This document shows positions 18,763-29,010 of a stretch of 64,000 bases of DNA, one piece after another. The position numbers and the translations under genes are program-made. Every line of letters begins with the position of its first letter. Positions within the stretch are counted from its first letter, which is position 1. The notes beneath the pieces were generated by a model, which saw nothing but the letters and a program-made list of their open reading frames with translations, was not told where the DNA came from and did no database searches. Source of the stretch: a bacterium (lineage in GTDB: Bacteria > 4484-113 > JAFGCY01); assembly GCA_016932385.1 (NCBI GenBank), contig JAFGCY010000058.1, positions 1 to 64,000 of the forward strand, given 5' to 3'.

Positions 18763-20404
18763 TGTTGTGATAGCCCTCCGCTAGGTCCACGCGGCCGAAC
18801 AGCAGCCGGCCCTGGACGGTTTGCGAGACGCTGGTCAGCTTGATCGTCTTGAACTTGCTGATCCAGGGCTCGCCGTCCTCGATCACGACCATCGTACCGT
18901 CGTCGAGATAGCCGACACCCTGGCCGCGCTGCTTGCCGCGGTCGATGATCTCGATGTCGATCAGGTCGCCGGGCAAGTGGTTGGTCTTGACCGCGTTGGC
19001 CAGCGCGTTGATGTTGATCACGCGCACGTCGCGGATCGCCGCGACGCGGTTGAGGTTGTAGTCATTGGTCACGACGTGGGCGCTCATCGCCTTGGCGACC
19101 AGGATCAGCTGCTCGTCCGTGCCCTTGGCCTGGCGGTCGAAGCGGCTGTCGTCGAGTACCTCGATGTCCAGGCGCGGATCGTCCTGCATCTTGCGCACCA
19201 GTTCCAGGCCGCGGCGGCCCTTGCTGCGCTTGCGCTCGTCGGCGCTGTCGGCCATCAGCTGCAGCTCGTGCAGCACGGAATTGGTGACGATCTGCAAGCC
19301 GCCCAGGAAACCGGTCGCGGCGATCTCGTGGATCCGGCCGTCGATAATCACGCTGGTGTCCAAGAGCTTCGGCGGGGAGGTCCGGCGGAACTCGCCGTAG
19401 GGATCGTCCTCCGTCGCGGGGGCGAAGTAGTTGATGCCGACCAGCGACCCGCTCAGGCCGAGGACGATCACGATGAACGCCCCGAACAACAGCCTAAACC
19501 AGCCATAGCTGAGGAAGGAATAATCGACGCTGAATGTATTGAATACGGCCAGCATGATGACGACCGCGATCACCAACCCGGCGAAGAAGCCGACGGTGGC
19601 CTGGGCCGTACGCTGCTCCAGGCCGGCGGTGAGGTTGTCCAGCTGCACGGACAGCCGCGACAGACCGCGGTAGGTTAGCGGATAGAGTAGGTAGCCCAGC
19701 AGCACGAAGACCAGCACCACGTCGATGCCCAGGAAGTTCAGCACATCGATATCGTGCCGGTAATTGGCATATTCCTGCTCCCAGAAGTCGATGCGATCCC
19801 TCAGCCGCTGGCGATGGGCTCGCAGGCGGTCAAATCGCGTCTTGGCCGCGGCGATCAAGTCACTGTCATCCGTGGCATCTCTCGCAAGCCCGGTTGTGAC
19901 GGCGGTCTCCCCGTCGTTCACGGGTGCCGGCGGATTGCTGTCCGCCGCCGGATGGTCGCTGGCGTTTGCATTGTCGGCCCCCGGCTCGGCCTCGTGCTCA
20001 GCGGGAGCCGGCTGCGGGGTTATGACCTGTTCTCCGTCGGATGTTTCACCCGAGGTGTTTTCGACATCCGAGATGATTCCGCCGCTCAACCGCTGGTATT
20101 CCTGGCGGGCGTCGTTGTATTGCGGCTCGATGCCCGACAGCTCGTTCGTCGCCTGGTTGACGGAAGTCCGGGCGTCGCTGACCAGGTCCTCCAGCGGTGT
20201 AATGAACTCGCGCGAGAGGATGTTCGCGACTAAAAAACCCAGCAGCGCGCCGATGAACAGCGAAATCAGCCGGGCCAGCAACAGCTGGATGCCGCCCGTG
20301 ACCGGATCGACTGGGTTCGCGTTCCGACGGCGCTCACGTCCGGTGCGCCGATCGATTCGCTTGCGATCGTCCTGGTTTCCGCTGGTTTTCCGCCCACGCG
20401 CCAT
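18752..20404 (-). CDS. PIN/TRAM domain membrane protein, YacL family
   Basis: LLDTSVIIDGRIHEIAATGFL...FVTNDYNLN-type PIN core (HVVTNDYNLNRVAAI) and C-terminal TRAM (GKQRGQGVGYLDDGTMVVIEDG); several TM segments. Confidence 0.9.
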   Translation of the reverse strand: MARGRKTSGNQDDRKRIDRRTGRERRRNANPVDPVTGGIQLLLARLISLFIGALLGFLVANILSREFITPLEDLVSDARTSVNQATNELSGIEPQYNDARQEYQRLSGGIISDVENTSGETSDGEQVITPQPAPAEHEAEPGADNANASDHPAADSNPPAPVNDGETAVTTGLARDATDDSDLIAAAKTRFDRLRAHRQRLRDRIDFWEQEYANYRHDIDVLNFLGIDVVLVFVLLGYLLYPLTYRGLSRLSVQLDNLTAGLEQRTAQATVGFFAGLVIAVVIMLAVFNTFSVDYSFLSYGWFRLLFGAFIVIVLGLSGSLVGINYFAPATEDDPYGEFRRTSPPKLLDTSVIIDGRIHEIAATGFLGGLQIVTNSVLHELQLMADSADERKRSKGRRGLELVRKMQDDPRLDIEVLDDSRFDRQAKGTDEQLILVAKAMSAHVVTNDYNLNRVAAIRDVRVININALANAVKTNHLPGDLIDIEIIDRGKQRGQGVGYLDDGTMVVIEDGEPWISKFKTIKLTSVSQTVQGRLLFGRVDLAEGYHNNGG

Positions 20405-20576
20405 TTACACATTATAGCGACGCCTTTTGGCCGTGGCTGGTTTCAGCTTTTCGTTTCAAAAATACGCTGGCCGCCACCTTGGTATTCCGGCCAACAAGGT
20501 ACTCGAATTAGCCGGATTGGTTTATTCAAATTTAATCTGATCTCCCGTTTGTAAACCGCCCATCCGCCGCATTAGA

Positions 20577-20596
20577 ACTTATAATTGTTTATAAGT
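20577..20596. promoter_or_regulatory. Perfect 8-bp inverted repeat overlapping a TATAAT -10 (candidate operator)
   Basis: ACTTATAA-TTGT-TTATAAGT; TATAAT at 20580-20585, 40 bp upstream of the 20637 start. Confidence 0.55.
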
Positions 20597-20636
20597 GGGG
20601 TTGCGGCATCCGGATGCCAGACCAAAGGAGCTACCA

Positions 20637-21734
20637 ATGTCTGTCAAACATTGCGTCGCGTCGTTGTTGGTACTGATCGTTGCTGCCATTTGCGTGAGTT
20701 GCCCCCAACAGCCACCCGATGAGGATTCTACAAGGCCGGCGGCGACCACGACTGAACAGGAGCCGATGACACCCGTCGCCGAGCCGGTTAAGCCGCTGTA
20801 CGTTGGCAAGCATGTGCTGGAGGTGGATTCCTACAACGATGACTACGCCTGGACCAATCGGCTGACGGAAGCCGTCCGCCAGGTTCTGGAGCCGGCGGGC
20901 GTGGAGCTGCAGGTGATTCGCCTCGACGCCAAGCGCCACCAGGAGGAGGAGTACATCAAACAGGCGGCGGCGGAAGCCTGGGCCACGATTCAGGAAGTCC
21001 AGCCGGATGTCGTGATCGTATCGGACGACATCGCCGTGCAGGACCTGGTCGTTCCTTATCTGCTGGGCACCGATACGCCGGTCGTGGCCGTGGGCATCAA
21101 TTGGGATGCCAGCATTTACGGCTTGCCTGCCGAGAATGTGTGCTGCCAGATCGAGATCGCGCTGATCGACGAGATCCTGGCGCTGCTGGAGAAGTACGCC
21201 GACGGGCCGCGGTTGGGCCTGCTGAGCACCGACACGTTGACGGCGCGCAAGAATATCCATTACATCAAGGAGTATTTCGGCGTCGAGTTCGCCAAGGAGT
21301 ACATCGCCGGCACCTACGCCGATTACCAGCAGGGCTTCCTGAGCCTGCAGGACGAGGTCGACATGTTTTTGATTGCCAGCAACGTCGGCCTGCCCGACAT
21401 GGATGAAGCCGAAGGGATCCGGTTCGTCACGGAGAACTACCGGATTCCCAGCGGCACCTGGAATGAGACGTTCATGCAGCATTGCCTGGTCGGCGTGCTT
21501 AAAGATCCCACCGAGGTCGGTACCTGGGCCGGCACCACGGCGCTGACCATCCTGGACGGGACCTCGCCGGCGGAGATTCCCACGTCGGCCAACGAGCGCG
21601 GCCTGTTGCAGATCAACATGAACGTGGCGGATAAGCTGGGTGTCGTGTTCGATACGGCGGTGCTGAAAGAGGCTACGGTTATCAGGCCAGTCGACGATCT
21701 GGCCGGGGGTGAACAGGCGAATGACAATCCGTAA
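20637..21734 (+). CDS. ABC-type substrate-binding-like lipoprotein
   Basis: SD AAAGGAG then ATG; signal sequence with lipobox VSC; periplasmic-binding fold features (DVVIVSDDIAVQDLVVPYLLGTDTPVVAVGIN). Confidence 0.75.
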   Translation: MSVKHCVASLLVLIVAAICVSCPQQPPDEDSTRPAATTTEQEPMTPVAEPVKPLYVGKHVLEVDSYNDDYAWTNRLTEAVRQVLEPAGVELQVIRLDAKRHQEEEYIKQAAAEAWATIQEVQPDVVIVSDDIAVQDLVVPYLLGTDTPVVAVGINWDASIYGLPAENVCCQIEIALIDEILALLEKYADGPRLGLLSTDTLTARKNIHYIKEYFGVEFAKEYIAGTYADYQQGFLSLQDEVDMFLIASNVGLPDMDEAEGIRFVTENYRIPSGTWNETFMQHCLVGVLKDPTEVGTWAGTTALTILDGTSPAEIPTSANERGLLQINMNVADKLGVVFDTAVLKEATVIRPVDDLAGGEQANDNP

Positions 21735-24114
21735 CCGGCTCTACGTTTTGGCGCTGGTGATTCCCGCCGGCCTGGCCTTGCTGACGCTGATTATCGGCAC
21801 GCTGACGATCGACAGCATCGTTTATCGGCTCAACAAGCGGTTGCTGAATACCGAACTTAACCATGTGCTGAAATCGATGGAATCGGATTACGACGCGTTA
21901 GTCCAGGCGGGCGTCGATCATGTGCCCAATTACATCTCCCAGACCCAACAGGAGATATTTCAAACGGTTGCCGAAAATGACTACCAGGTCACGGGGCAGG
22001 TTTTCATCCTCTCTTCAAACCACGCACTGCTCGTGCACACAACCGAAGGACTGACCCTCGCGGATCTCAGCGGTTTTCCGGACCAAGTCTGGCGGCAGCC
22101 GGACGGGGATTTCTCCTACCTGCAGGGCGGCCAAACGATGTTTTGCGTTTACGGCCGGTTCGATCCCTGGCAGTGGACGGTCTGCCACGCCGTCGATCAC
22201 GCGGTGATGTACCGGCAGCGGAATGAGTACTTGATTGCCGTAGTACTGATTTCGTCGGCGCTGTTGCTGGTCAGCCTGTCGATGTCGTACGTGTTCGCCA
22301 AACGGTTGGCTGTTCGCTTCGACCGTACCCTGCGCTGCGTCGAGCGCGTGGCCCATGGCGATCTGGACGCGCGGATTGATCCCGTCGCCCAGGACGAGAT
22401 GGGAGCCTTCCAGCTGGGGATCAATAGCATGATCGCCGAAATCCAGAGCCGCACCCGGGCGCACGAGGAAGCTGAAGGAAAGCTGATGGCGCTCAACGAG
22501 GAGCTGACCGCGACCAATGAGGAGTTGTCGGCTACGAATGAAGAGCTGTCGGCGGCTTATGACGATCTGGCCGAATCGCAACAGGAGGTCAAGGCCAGCG
22601 AACAGCGGTTCAGGACTTACTTCGAGTTGGGACTGGTCGGGATGGCCAAGCTATCGCCGGACAAACGCTGGCTGGATGCCAATGGCCGGCTGTGCCAGCT
22701 GCTGGGCTATGAACACGATGCGCTGGTTCGACGCGACTGGGACTCACTGACTTTTGCCGAGGACTTGCTGGCGGACAAGGAGCAGTGGGCCCGGGTTCTG
22801 GCGGGCGAGATCGACGGTTACCAGATCAACAAACGCTTTGTTAACAACGCCGGCCGGCCGGTCCACACCGCCGTGTCCGTCAGCTGCGACCGGACGGCCG
22901 CCGGCCAGGTGGATTATCTGGTGGCGATGGTTCTGGACATTTCGGAACAGCGGCGGCTGGAGCAGCAGATCCGGCAAACCCAGAAGCTGGAAGCGCTGGG
23001 AACGCTGGCGGGCGGGATCGCCCATGACTTCAACAACATCCTTTTTGCGATCCTGGGCAACACCGAGCTATCGCTGGACGAAGTCAAAGCAGACTCGGAA
23101 CTGGCCAGCTATCTGCGCGAGATCGAGCAGGCCGCCTTGCGCGCCGCGGACCTCGTCAGCCACATCCTGTCGTTCTCGCGGCGGACCGAACTGAAGCTCG
23201 AGCCGCTGGATATGAGCGCGGTGGTCGCCGATGCCCTGAAGCTGATCCGCGCCACGCTGCCCGCGAACATCGCGATCCGCCGCGTCGGCGACATGACGAA
23301 CACGCGCGTGCTGGGCGATGTGACCCAGCTGCACCAGGTGATCATGAACCTGGCGACCAACGCCGGCCACGCGATGCGTGACACCGGCGGGGTGCTGGAA
23401 GTCGAAGTCAGCGAGTGCCTGGTCGACCAGGAGGTCGTCGAACTCTACCCGCAGCTCAAGCCTGGCCCGCACGTCCTGCTCAGGATCACCGACTCGGGCC
23501 ACGGCATGTCGCCGGAAGTGCTGCAGAACATCTTCGACCCGTTCTTCACGACCAAAGGGCAGGGCGAGGGCACCGGCATGGGCCTGTCGGTCGTGCACGG
23601 CATCGTGACCGGGATGGACGGCGCGATCGCCGTGACCAGCAAGCCGCGCGCCGGGACCACCGTACGCATCTACCTGCCCTGCTCGACGGCCGAACCGGTG
23701 GAGCACCGTGAGATCGACCAGCCGCAGCCGGCCGGCGGCGAGCACGTCTTGCTGGTCGATGACGAGGAGGCGATCGTCAAGGTGATGTCGCGGATCCTCG
23801 TCAGCCTGGGCTACCGCGTTTCAGCCTTCACCAGCGCTCGCGAAGCCCTCAAGGCCTTCCGTGACCGGCCCGGCGATTTCGATATTGTCGTCACCGACCA
23901 GACGATGCCCTGGATCACGGGGCGGGAGTTGGCGATCAAAATCATCGACGCGCGCCCGGACCTGCCCGTGATCCTCTGCTCCGGCTTCAGCGATGTAATC
24001 GATGCCGAGGGCGCCGAACAGCTCGGGATCAGCGAGTACCTGAACAAGCCGGTCACCAAGACGGCACTGGCCAAGGCCGTCCGCCGCGCCCTGGCCCAGA
24101 AGCTGGCCGTGTAG
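21721..24114 (+). CDS. Hybrid sensor histidine kinase (periplasmic sensor, HAMP, coiled coil, PAS, HisKA, HATPase, receiver)
   Basis: TM segments, HAMP-like RVAHGDLDARIDPVAQDEMGAF, NEELTATNEELSATNEELSAAYDDL, H-box GGIAHDFNNILFAILGN, HATPase G-box, REC LLVDDEEAIVKV. Start overlaps the upstream stop. Confidence 0.92.
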   Translation: MTIRNRLYVLALVIPAGLALLTLIIGTLTIDSIVYRLNKRLLNTELNHVLKSMESDYDALVQAGVDHVPNYISQTQQEIFQTVAENDYQVTGQVFILSSNHALLVHTTEGLTLADLSGFPDQVWRQPDGDFSYLQGGQTMFCVYGRFDPWQWTVCHAVDHAVMYRQRNEYLIAVVLISSALLLVSLSMSYVFAKRLAVRFDRTLRCVERVAHGDLDARIDPVAQDEMGAFQLGINSMIAEIQSRTRAHEEAEGKLMALNEELTATNEELSATNEELSAAYDDLAESQQEVKASEQRFRTYFELGLVGMAKLSPDKRWLDANGRLCQLLGYEHDALVRRDWDSLTFAEDLLADKEQWARVLAGEIDGYQINKRFVNNAGRPVHTAVSVSCDRTAAGQVDYLVAMVLDISEQRRLEQQIRQTQKLEALGTLAGGIAHDFNNILFAILGNTELSLDEVKADSELASYLREIEQAALRAADLVSHILSFSRRTELKLEPLDMSAVVADALKLIRATLPANIAIRRVGDMTNTRVLGDVTQLHQVIMNLATNAGHAMRDTGGVLEVEVSECLVDQEVVELYPQLKPGPHVLLRITDSGHGMSPEVLQNIFDPFFTTKGQGEGTGMGLSVVHGIVTGMDGAIAVTSKPRAGTTVRIYLPCSTAEPVEHREIDQPQPAGGEHVLLVDDEEAIVKVMSRILVSLGYRVSAFTSAREALKAFRDRPGDFDIVVTDQTMPWITGRELAIKIIDARPDLPVILCSGFSDVIDAEGAEQLGISEYLNKPVTKTALAKAVRRALAQKLAV

Positions 24115-24270
24115 GATCAGGGGTACTGCCACATGCCGATCGCGAAGCGCATACCGTTTATCCAGCCGCGGATTGTGACGGTCGCAGACAGCAGCGCCTT
24201 CCTGACAGCCGATCAGAGAAGTCTTATACTTCAGCCGGCCAGCAAGGTACTTGCGTAATTGGAACGACCG

Positions 24271-25323
24271 ATGATGTCGAGTCAAAGACAGCTGACACCA
24301 GAACAATTTAGGGAACTTTACGCCGAGGTGGCCGATCCGGCGGCGATCCGGCATATTGAGTATCTGCACCGGACGCGCATTGACCTCACGGCGTACTTCC
24401 GCGAAATCGGTTATCCCAAGGCGCAGATTGAAGCAATCATGAACTTGACCAAGGGCCCGCACCAAGAGCCAATCCGGTTTTGTGCTCAACTGTACGATGA
24501 TTATAAGTTCGCCTTGGCAATCGACGAAATCGAGCGATTGTCGATTCGGGACTTAACAATCTGCATGATACCGACATATCGAATTGATACTTTCATTACT
24601 CAAGGCCCCACTGGTGAGATCGCGGTTATTATCGACACGTTTCTAGGAGGACTGGCGGCCAAATGCGCGGTATTGGCGAGTCGGGCCATCCGCCATCTGC
24701 AGCAGGAAGTACCGTGGCGCACGTATGCCAAGGAAGCCGAACGTGTGATCTTGTCCAGCTACTACATGGCGAAGCGCCAGGGCGTGCATGCCGACTTGGT
24801 TACCTCTCCGCTGTTACATCTGCCGCTCGACGAGCGTCCGCATTTCTTGGATTATGTCAGGATCATTAATCATTTCATTCTCTTTCATGAACTCGCCCAT
24901 CTGCACCTGGATCATATCAACCAAGCCAGCAGATTGCGGATCTCGCCGAACAGCGAAAGCACTGAATTAAAGCACAGGGGCAACAAGGAGTTGGCGGCGG
25001 ATTGTCAGGCGGCCGCCTGGCTGCAGCAGCTGTTTCATCCATACCATGTCAGTGTTTGCTTGTCGTTTTGGTTTGCCGTCAATTCCATTGTCGAACACTA
25101 CAGTATCCGAGCCGGGCAGCCGGTCTCCAAATCACATCCACCCAGCGATCAAAGGTGGGATGCCGTATTCAAACGTTTGGAGATAGTGGAACAGCAGTAT
25201 CGGGAAATCGTCACCGCCCCAATCGGTCTGGCGCGCCGATTGCGCGACTACGCGTATGAAGAAAAAGCCTATCCGTATTGCCAGCGACAGGCGGAAATAC
25301 TCGCTAAATATTGCTATGGGTAA
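24271..25323 (+). CDS. HExxH putative metallopeptidase of unknown family
   Basis: INHFILFHELAHLHLDH followed by NKELAADCQAAAW, consistent with HExxH...E zinc ligands. Confidence 0.65.
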   Translation: MMSSQRQLTPEQFRELYAEVADPAAIRHIEYLHRTRIDLTAYFREIGYPKAQIEAIMNLTKGPHQEPIRFCAQLYDDYKFALAIDEIERLSIRDLTICMIPTYRIDTFITQGPTGEIAVIIDTFLGGLAAKCAVLASRAIRHLQQEVPWRTYAKEAERVILSSYYMAKRQGVHADLVTSPLLHLPLDERPHFLDYVRIINHFILFHELAHLHLDHINQASRLRISPNSESTELKHRGNKELAADCQAAAWLQQLFHPYHVSVCLSFWFAVNSIVEHYSIRAGQPVSKSHPPSDQRWDAVFKRLEIVEQQYREIVTAPIGLARRLRDYAYEEKAYPYCQRQAEILAKYCYG

Positions 25324-25561
25324 TGGCTGTCACATGTAATGGTTTTGATGAACTTCCTCGACCTGGTTGGGTGCCGGTTCTGACCTTCAACTCTGAGCAC
25401 ATTTGTTTATTACAGTGCTGATGTCTGATCTGATACTGAACAGCGACTAGCAAATGTTTGTGAACCTTCGAACATAACTATTGCTATATTCATTCAGCAA
25501 ACGATTTAGGCTATACTGCATATTAGTGCACTGCCGTTACACAACATAGCAGGATGGATAA

Positions 25562-26059
25562 ATGGATTGGAATAAAGCAGACTGGAATGACGAGAACACG
25601 GCCGAGGTAATTGAAGCCCACCTTAATATGTCGGAGGAGCAGCTCTTTGCGGCCTTGGCTTATTCAACGGATTGGAAGCAATTCAAGCAGGCCACCGGAT
25701 TCATCGCACCGGTTTGGGTCTGGCCGCGGCATGACATCAGCTTCGGCCGGGAAGACGAGAGTGACCAAAGAAAAGACATTACGCGTATGGCGGAACTGGG
25801 CAGGCAGATCTGGGACCTGATTACCGATCGCATCTACCAGGCGGTCTGCGTCAAATGGGAGTACTGCAAGAAACGAGATGATCCGAGGTTCAACACACCC
25901 GCGGCAATAATCATCGCCGTCACGGATATTATTGTCGGCCTGCAGATAGGATTCACGCCCGTGACAGCGGCGTCGCTAATAGTGAGACTCGGGCTCGACA
26001 AGTTCTGCAAGTGCGACACCGAAAAAAGCCAGTCCGAGCCGGCGAGCGTGCCGCTCTAA
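25562..26059 (+). CDS. Hypothetical protein
   Basis: 165-aa ORF with ATG; hydrophobic C-terminal half (AAIIIAVTDIIVGLQIGF). Confidence 0.55.
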   Translation: MDWNKADWNDENTAEVIEAHLNMSEEQLFAALAYSTDWKQFKQATGFIAPVWVWPRHDISFGREDESDQRKDITRMAELGRQIWDLITDRIYQAVCVKWEYCKKRDDPRFNTPAAIIIAVTDIIVGLQIGFTPVTAASLIVRLGLDKFCKCDTEKSQSEPASVPL

Positions 26060-26468
26060 TCATCGGGCGATCGGCAGCTTCCGCACCAAGATGGTCGCGG
26101 CTGCGCGGATGTTGCGCTGGTACTACTGGCTTGTTACAAACCCGATTCAAGAGCTAATCGGCGGCAGAATCGCCCGTCGCAATCCCCACCAGATCGCCAC
26201 GCGCCCAGATCGCAAACGGCGGCGGGTCGAGGATGTCGAACAGCGGCTTGTTGTTGTCCGCGATTGTGTACGTCTGCTTGATCACATCCAGCCCCGCTTA
26301 CGGCTGTAACTTGTTCAATCAAGAAGCGTCTATATTTTGATCGGACCGTACGCTTCCGTGCCGGGCCATTGGGTACGGGAGCCGGGAACCAACCCGGGGT
26401 CGGTCGAGTCTGATTCCAGGTCTGGCAGATGTGAGCGAGTTAGGCTATACTTTCAGGCCGTCGTAGTT

Positions 26469-26771
26469 ATGAAGACATACCAGTACAGATTAGCGCAAGA
26501 ATTCGAGTTCGACGCCAAGATGCCCGAGGAGCTCCTGGCCAAGGCGATGAACTCTTCACGCCCGATCTTCCTGACCGACGACTTCATCGCCCGCGTCGCT
26601 TCCACCTCGCCCGACCGCATGGTGCGCGAGCTGGTCAGCGACCTGCACCGCGAGACCGAGCCCGACGAGAGCGACGAGGTGCTGCGCTGGCACTACCTCT
26701 TCATGGATTTCGAGAACGACTTCCCGCGCCTGATGATGATGCAGGACGCCGAGTTGGACGAAGAAGACTGA
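26469..26771 (+). CDS. Small hypothetical protein
   Basis: MKTYQYRLAQEFEFDAKMPEELLAKAMNSSRPIFLTDDFIARVAS..., strong high-GC codon bias; ends just before a terminator. Confidence 0.6.
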   Translation: MKTYQYRLAQEFEFDAKMPEELLAKAMNSSRPIFLTDDFIARVASTSPDRMVRELVSDLHRETEPDESDEVLRWHYLFMDFENDFPRLMMMQDAELDEED

Positions 26772-26802
26772 AGCGGCGCATGGGCGCTAACCCGGTAAAC
26801 AA

Positions 26803-26826
26803 AAGGCGGTCCCGCGGGACCGCCTT
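26803..26826. terminator. Bidirectional intrinsic terminator between convergent genes
   Basis: Perfect 24-bp palindrome AAGGCGGTCCCGCGGGACCGCCTT flanked by A-rich and TTCTTCTT tracts. Confidence 0.85.
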
Positions 26827-26857
26827 CTTCTTACCAGGTAGTTATCCGCGGGGCCGG

Positions 26858-27772
26858 TTACGAGCCCAACTGGAAGCGGTGGAAACGGGCGACCTTGATC
26901 GTATCGCCGATTTCGCCTTCCACGGCTTTGATGATGTCCATGACCGTCTGCTTGTCGTCCTTAATATAGGGCTGCTCGATCAGGCAGACCTCGCCGAAGA
27001 ACTTGTTGATCCGGCCCATCACCATCTTCTCGGCGATCTCCTGGGGCTTGCCCTCGGCCATCGCCTGCTCGGTGAGGATTTCCTTTTCCTTCTCCACGAC
27101 CGCCGGGTCCAGCCCGTCGCGGTCGACCGCCTCGGCCACGCGCGGCATCGCCGCCGCCGCCTGCATCGCGATATCCTTGGCCAGCTCGATGAACTTCTCG
27201 TTTTGGTGGGTCTCGGGCTTGCCGGTGGTCAGGCAGACCAGCACGCCGACGCGGTTGCCGTGCTTGTATTCCTGCAGGTAGTCGTTGGCGTCGTCGCTGC
27301 GCTCCAGCACCAGGCCGCCGAGCTGGATGTTCTCGCCGATCTTGGCTACCGCCGCGGTCAGCTCGTCGCCGACCGTCTGGCCCTTGTAAGGGATCGCCTT
27401 GATCTCGTTGTCCAGGTGCTCGACCGGCGCCGCCTGGCCCAGGCAGGTGGACGGCACATCCGCGTTGAGGAAGAAGTCCGTCAGTCCGGCCACCAGCGCC
27501 TGGAAGTCGTCGCTGCGGGCGACGAAGTCGGTCTCGCAGTTGATGACCAGCATCACGCCATGGCGGTCGTCCGCCTTCTTGATGCTGATCAGGCCTTCGT
27601 TGGCGGTGCGATCGGCTTTTTTAGCGGCCTTGGCCAGGCCCTTCTTGCGTAAAAGCTCGATTGCCGCATCCACGTCGCCGTCGCTCTCGCTGAGCGCTTT
27701 CTTGCACTCCATCATGCCCAGGCCGGTGGCCTTGCGCAGGTCCATTACCATTTTTGCTGTGATCTCAGCCAT
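26858..27772 (-). CDS. tsf: Elongation factor Ts
   Basis: MAEITAKMVMDLRKATGLGMMECKKALSESDGDVDAAIELLRKKGLAKA; adjacent to rpsB. Confidence 0.98.
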   Translation of the reverse strand: MAEITAKMVMDLRKATGLGMMECKKALSESDGDVDAAIELLRKKGLAKAAKKADRTANEGLISIKKADDRHGVMLVINCETDFVARSDDFQALVAGLTDFFLNADVPSTCLGQAAPVEHLDNEIKAIPYKGQTVGDELTAAVAKIGENIQLGGLVLERSDDANDYLQEYKHGNRVGVLVCLTTGKPETHQNEKFIELAKDIAMQAAAAMPRVAEAVDRDGLDPAVVEKEKEILTEQAMAEGKPQEIAEKMVMGRINKFFGEVCLIEQPYIKDDKQTVMDIIKAVEGEIGDTIKVARFHRFQLGS

Positions 27773-27819
27773 TGTCTTCTCCTGTTTCTTCCCGATCCCA
27801 GCGATTGCTGCCGGGGTGA

Positions 27820-28782
27820 CTAATCGACTTCCGGGTCCGTCTCCTCCGGATCAGCCGCCGGCGGTTCATCCGCTGGCTGAACTTCCGCGGGCTGCGGGGT
27901 CAGCACGGGCGGAGCCGCCGTCGTTTCCACCTCCACCGTGGCGCCGCCAAGTTCCAGCTTGGCGGTCTCGACCGGCGCTTCGACCGGCGCCTCGGCCGGT
28001 GCGGGTGCTGCCGGTTTATCCGTACCAAGCGCGGCCTGGTCCTCGGTGGCCTCATCCTCTTCCTCCGCGGCGCGGATGAAGACGCTGTCCGGCGGCAGAT
28101 AGCCGTATTTGGCTTCCATCACGCTGTCGGCGATGATCTGGCAGAACAGCCGGATCGAACGAATCGCGTCGTCGTTACCGGGCAGCTTGTAATCCACGTC
28201 CTCGGGATCGCAATTCGTATCGAGGATGCCGATGATCGGGATACCCAGCTTCTTGGCTTCGCTGACCGCGTTGACTTCCTTCTTCACGTCGACGATGAAC
28301 AGCGCGTCGGGCGAGCCTTCCAGGTCCGCCACGCCGCCGAAGTTCTTCTCCAGCTTGGCCAGTTCGTCGGACAGGAACTTGGCGTCCTTCTTGGTCAGTT
28401 CCTCGAAATAGCCCTCATCCTTCTGCTTGCGCAGCTCGCGCAGGCGCTCGATCCGCTTGCGCATCGTCTGCCGGTTGGTCAAAAGGCCGCCGGGCCAGCG
28501 CTGGCAGATATAAGGCATGCCGCACTTGGTCGCTTCCTCGCGGATCGCGTCCTGGGCCTGCTTCTTGGTGCCGACGAACAGGATGCTCTTACCCTGGCTG
28601 ACCAGATCGTGGACGTACCCGTGCACCTCGTCGATGAACTTGGTCGTCTGCTGCAGGTCCAGGATATGGATGCCATTACGCTTCGTGTAGATGAAGCGCG
28701 CCATCTTGGGACACCATTTACGGGTGGGATGGCCGAAGTGAACGCCGCATTCCAGCAGCTGTCGTAAGCTGATTAACGCCAC
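27820..28782 (-). CDS. rpsB: 30S ribosomal protein S2
   Basis: (V)ALISLRQLLECGVHFGHPTRKWCPKMARFIYTKRNGIHILDLQQT; GTG start at 28782 preceded by GGAGG. C-terminal acidic/Pro extension. Confidence 0.97.
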   Translation of the reverse strand: MALISLRQLLECGVHFGHPTRKWCPKMARFIYTKRNGIHILDLQQTTKFIDEVHGYVHDLVSQGKSILFVGTKKQAQDAIREEATKCGMPYICQRWPGGLLTNRQTMRKRIERLRELRKQKDEGYFEELTKKDAKFLSDELAKLEKNFGGVADLEGSPDALFIVDVKKEVNAVSEAKKLGIPIIGILDTNCDPEDVDYKLPGNDDAIRSIRLFCQIIADSVMEAKYGYLPPDSVFIRAAEEEDEATEDQAALGTDKPAAPAPAEAPVEAPVETAKLELGGATVEVETTAAPPVLTPQPAEVQPADEPPAADPEETDPEVD

Positions 28783-29010
28783 ATTTACCTCCGTCGAGGG
28801 GATTAGACTCGCCGCGCCCGCCGTGACTGAAACGGGTTTGGCGCGTGGGATTATACCATGTCCGGCACCGGATCGGTGCCAATTATTAGCCCTGCGGTAC
28901 ATAATGGCCGGGTTTGCTGAAAAACAAGGACGGGCGGACCCGTCCCTGTGATTGCATCCCAGGCTGTCCCCAGCCTCTACCTCCCTGTCCCCGCGCGCGT
29001 CCGCGGGTGA

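Noticed and set aside
22490-22580. Repeat-like NEELTATNEELSATNEELSAA coding tract
   Set aside because: Common coiled-coil heptads in sensor kinases, not a novel repeat.
28850-28882. rpsB promoter with TATAAT and TTGGCA
   Set aside because: The 21-bp spacer is too long for a confident sigma-70 call; only the -10 is convincing.
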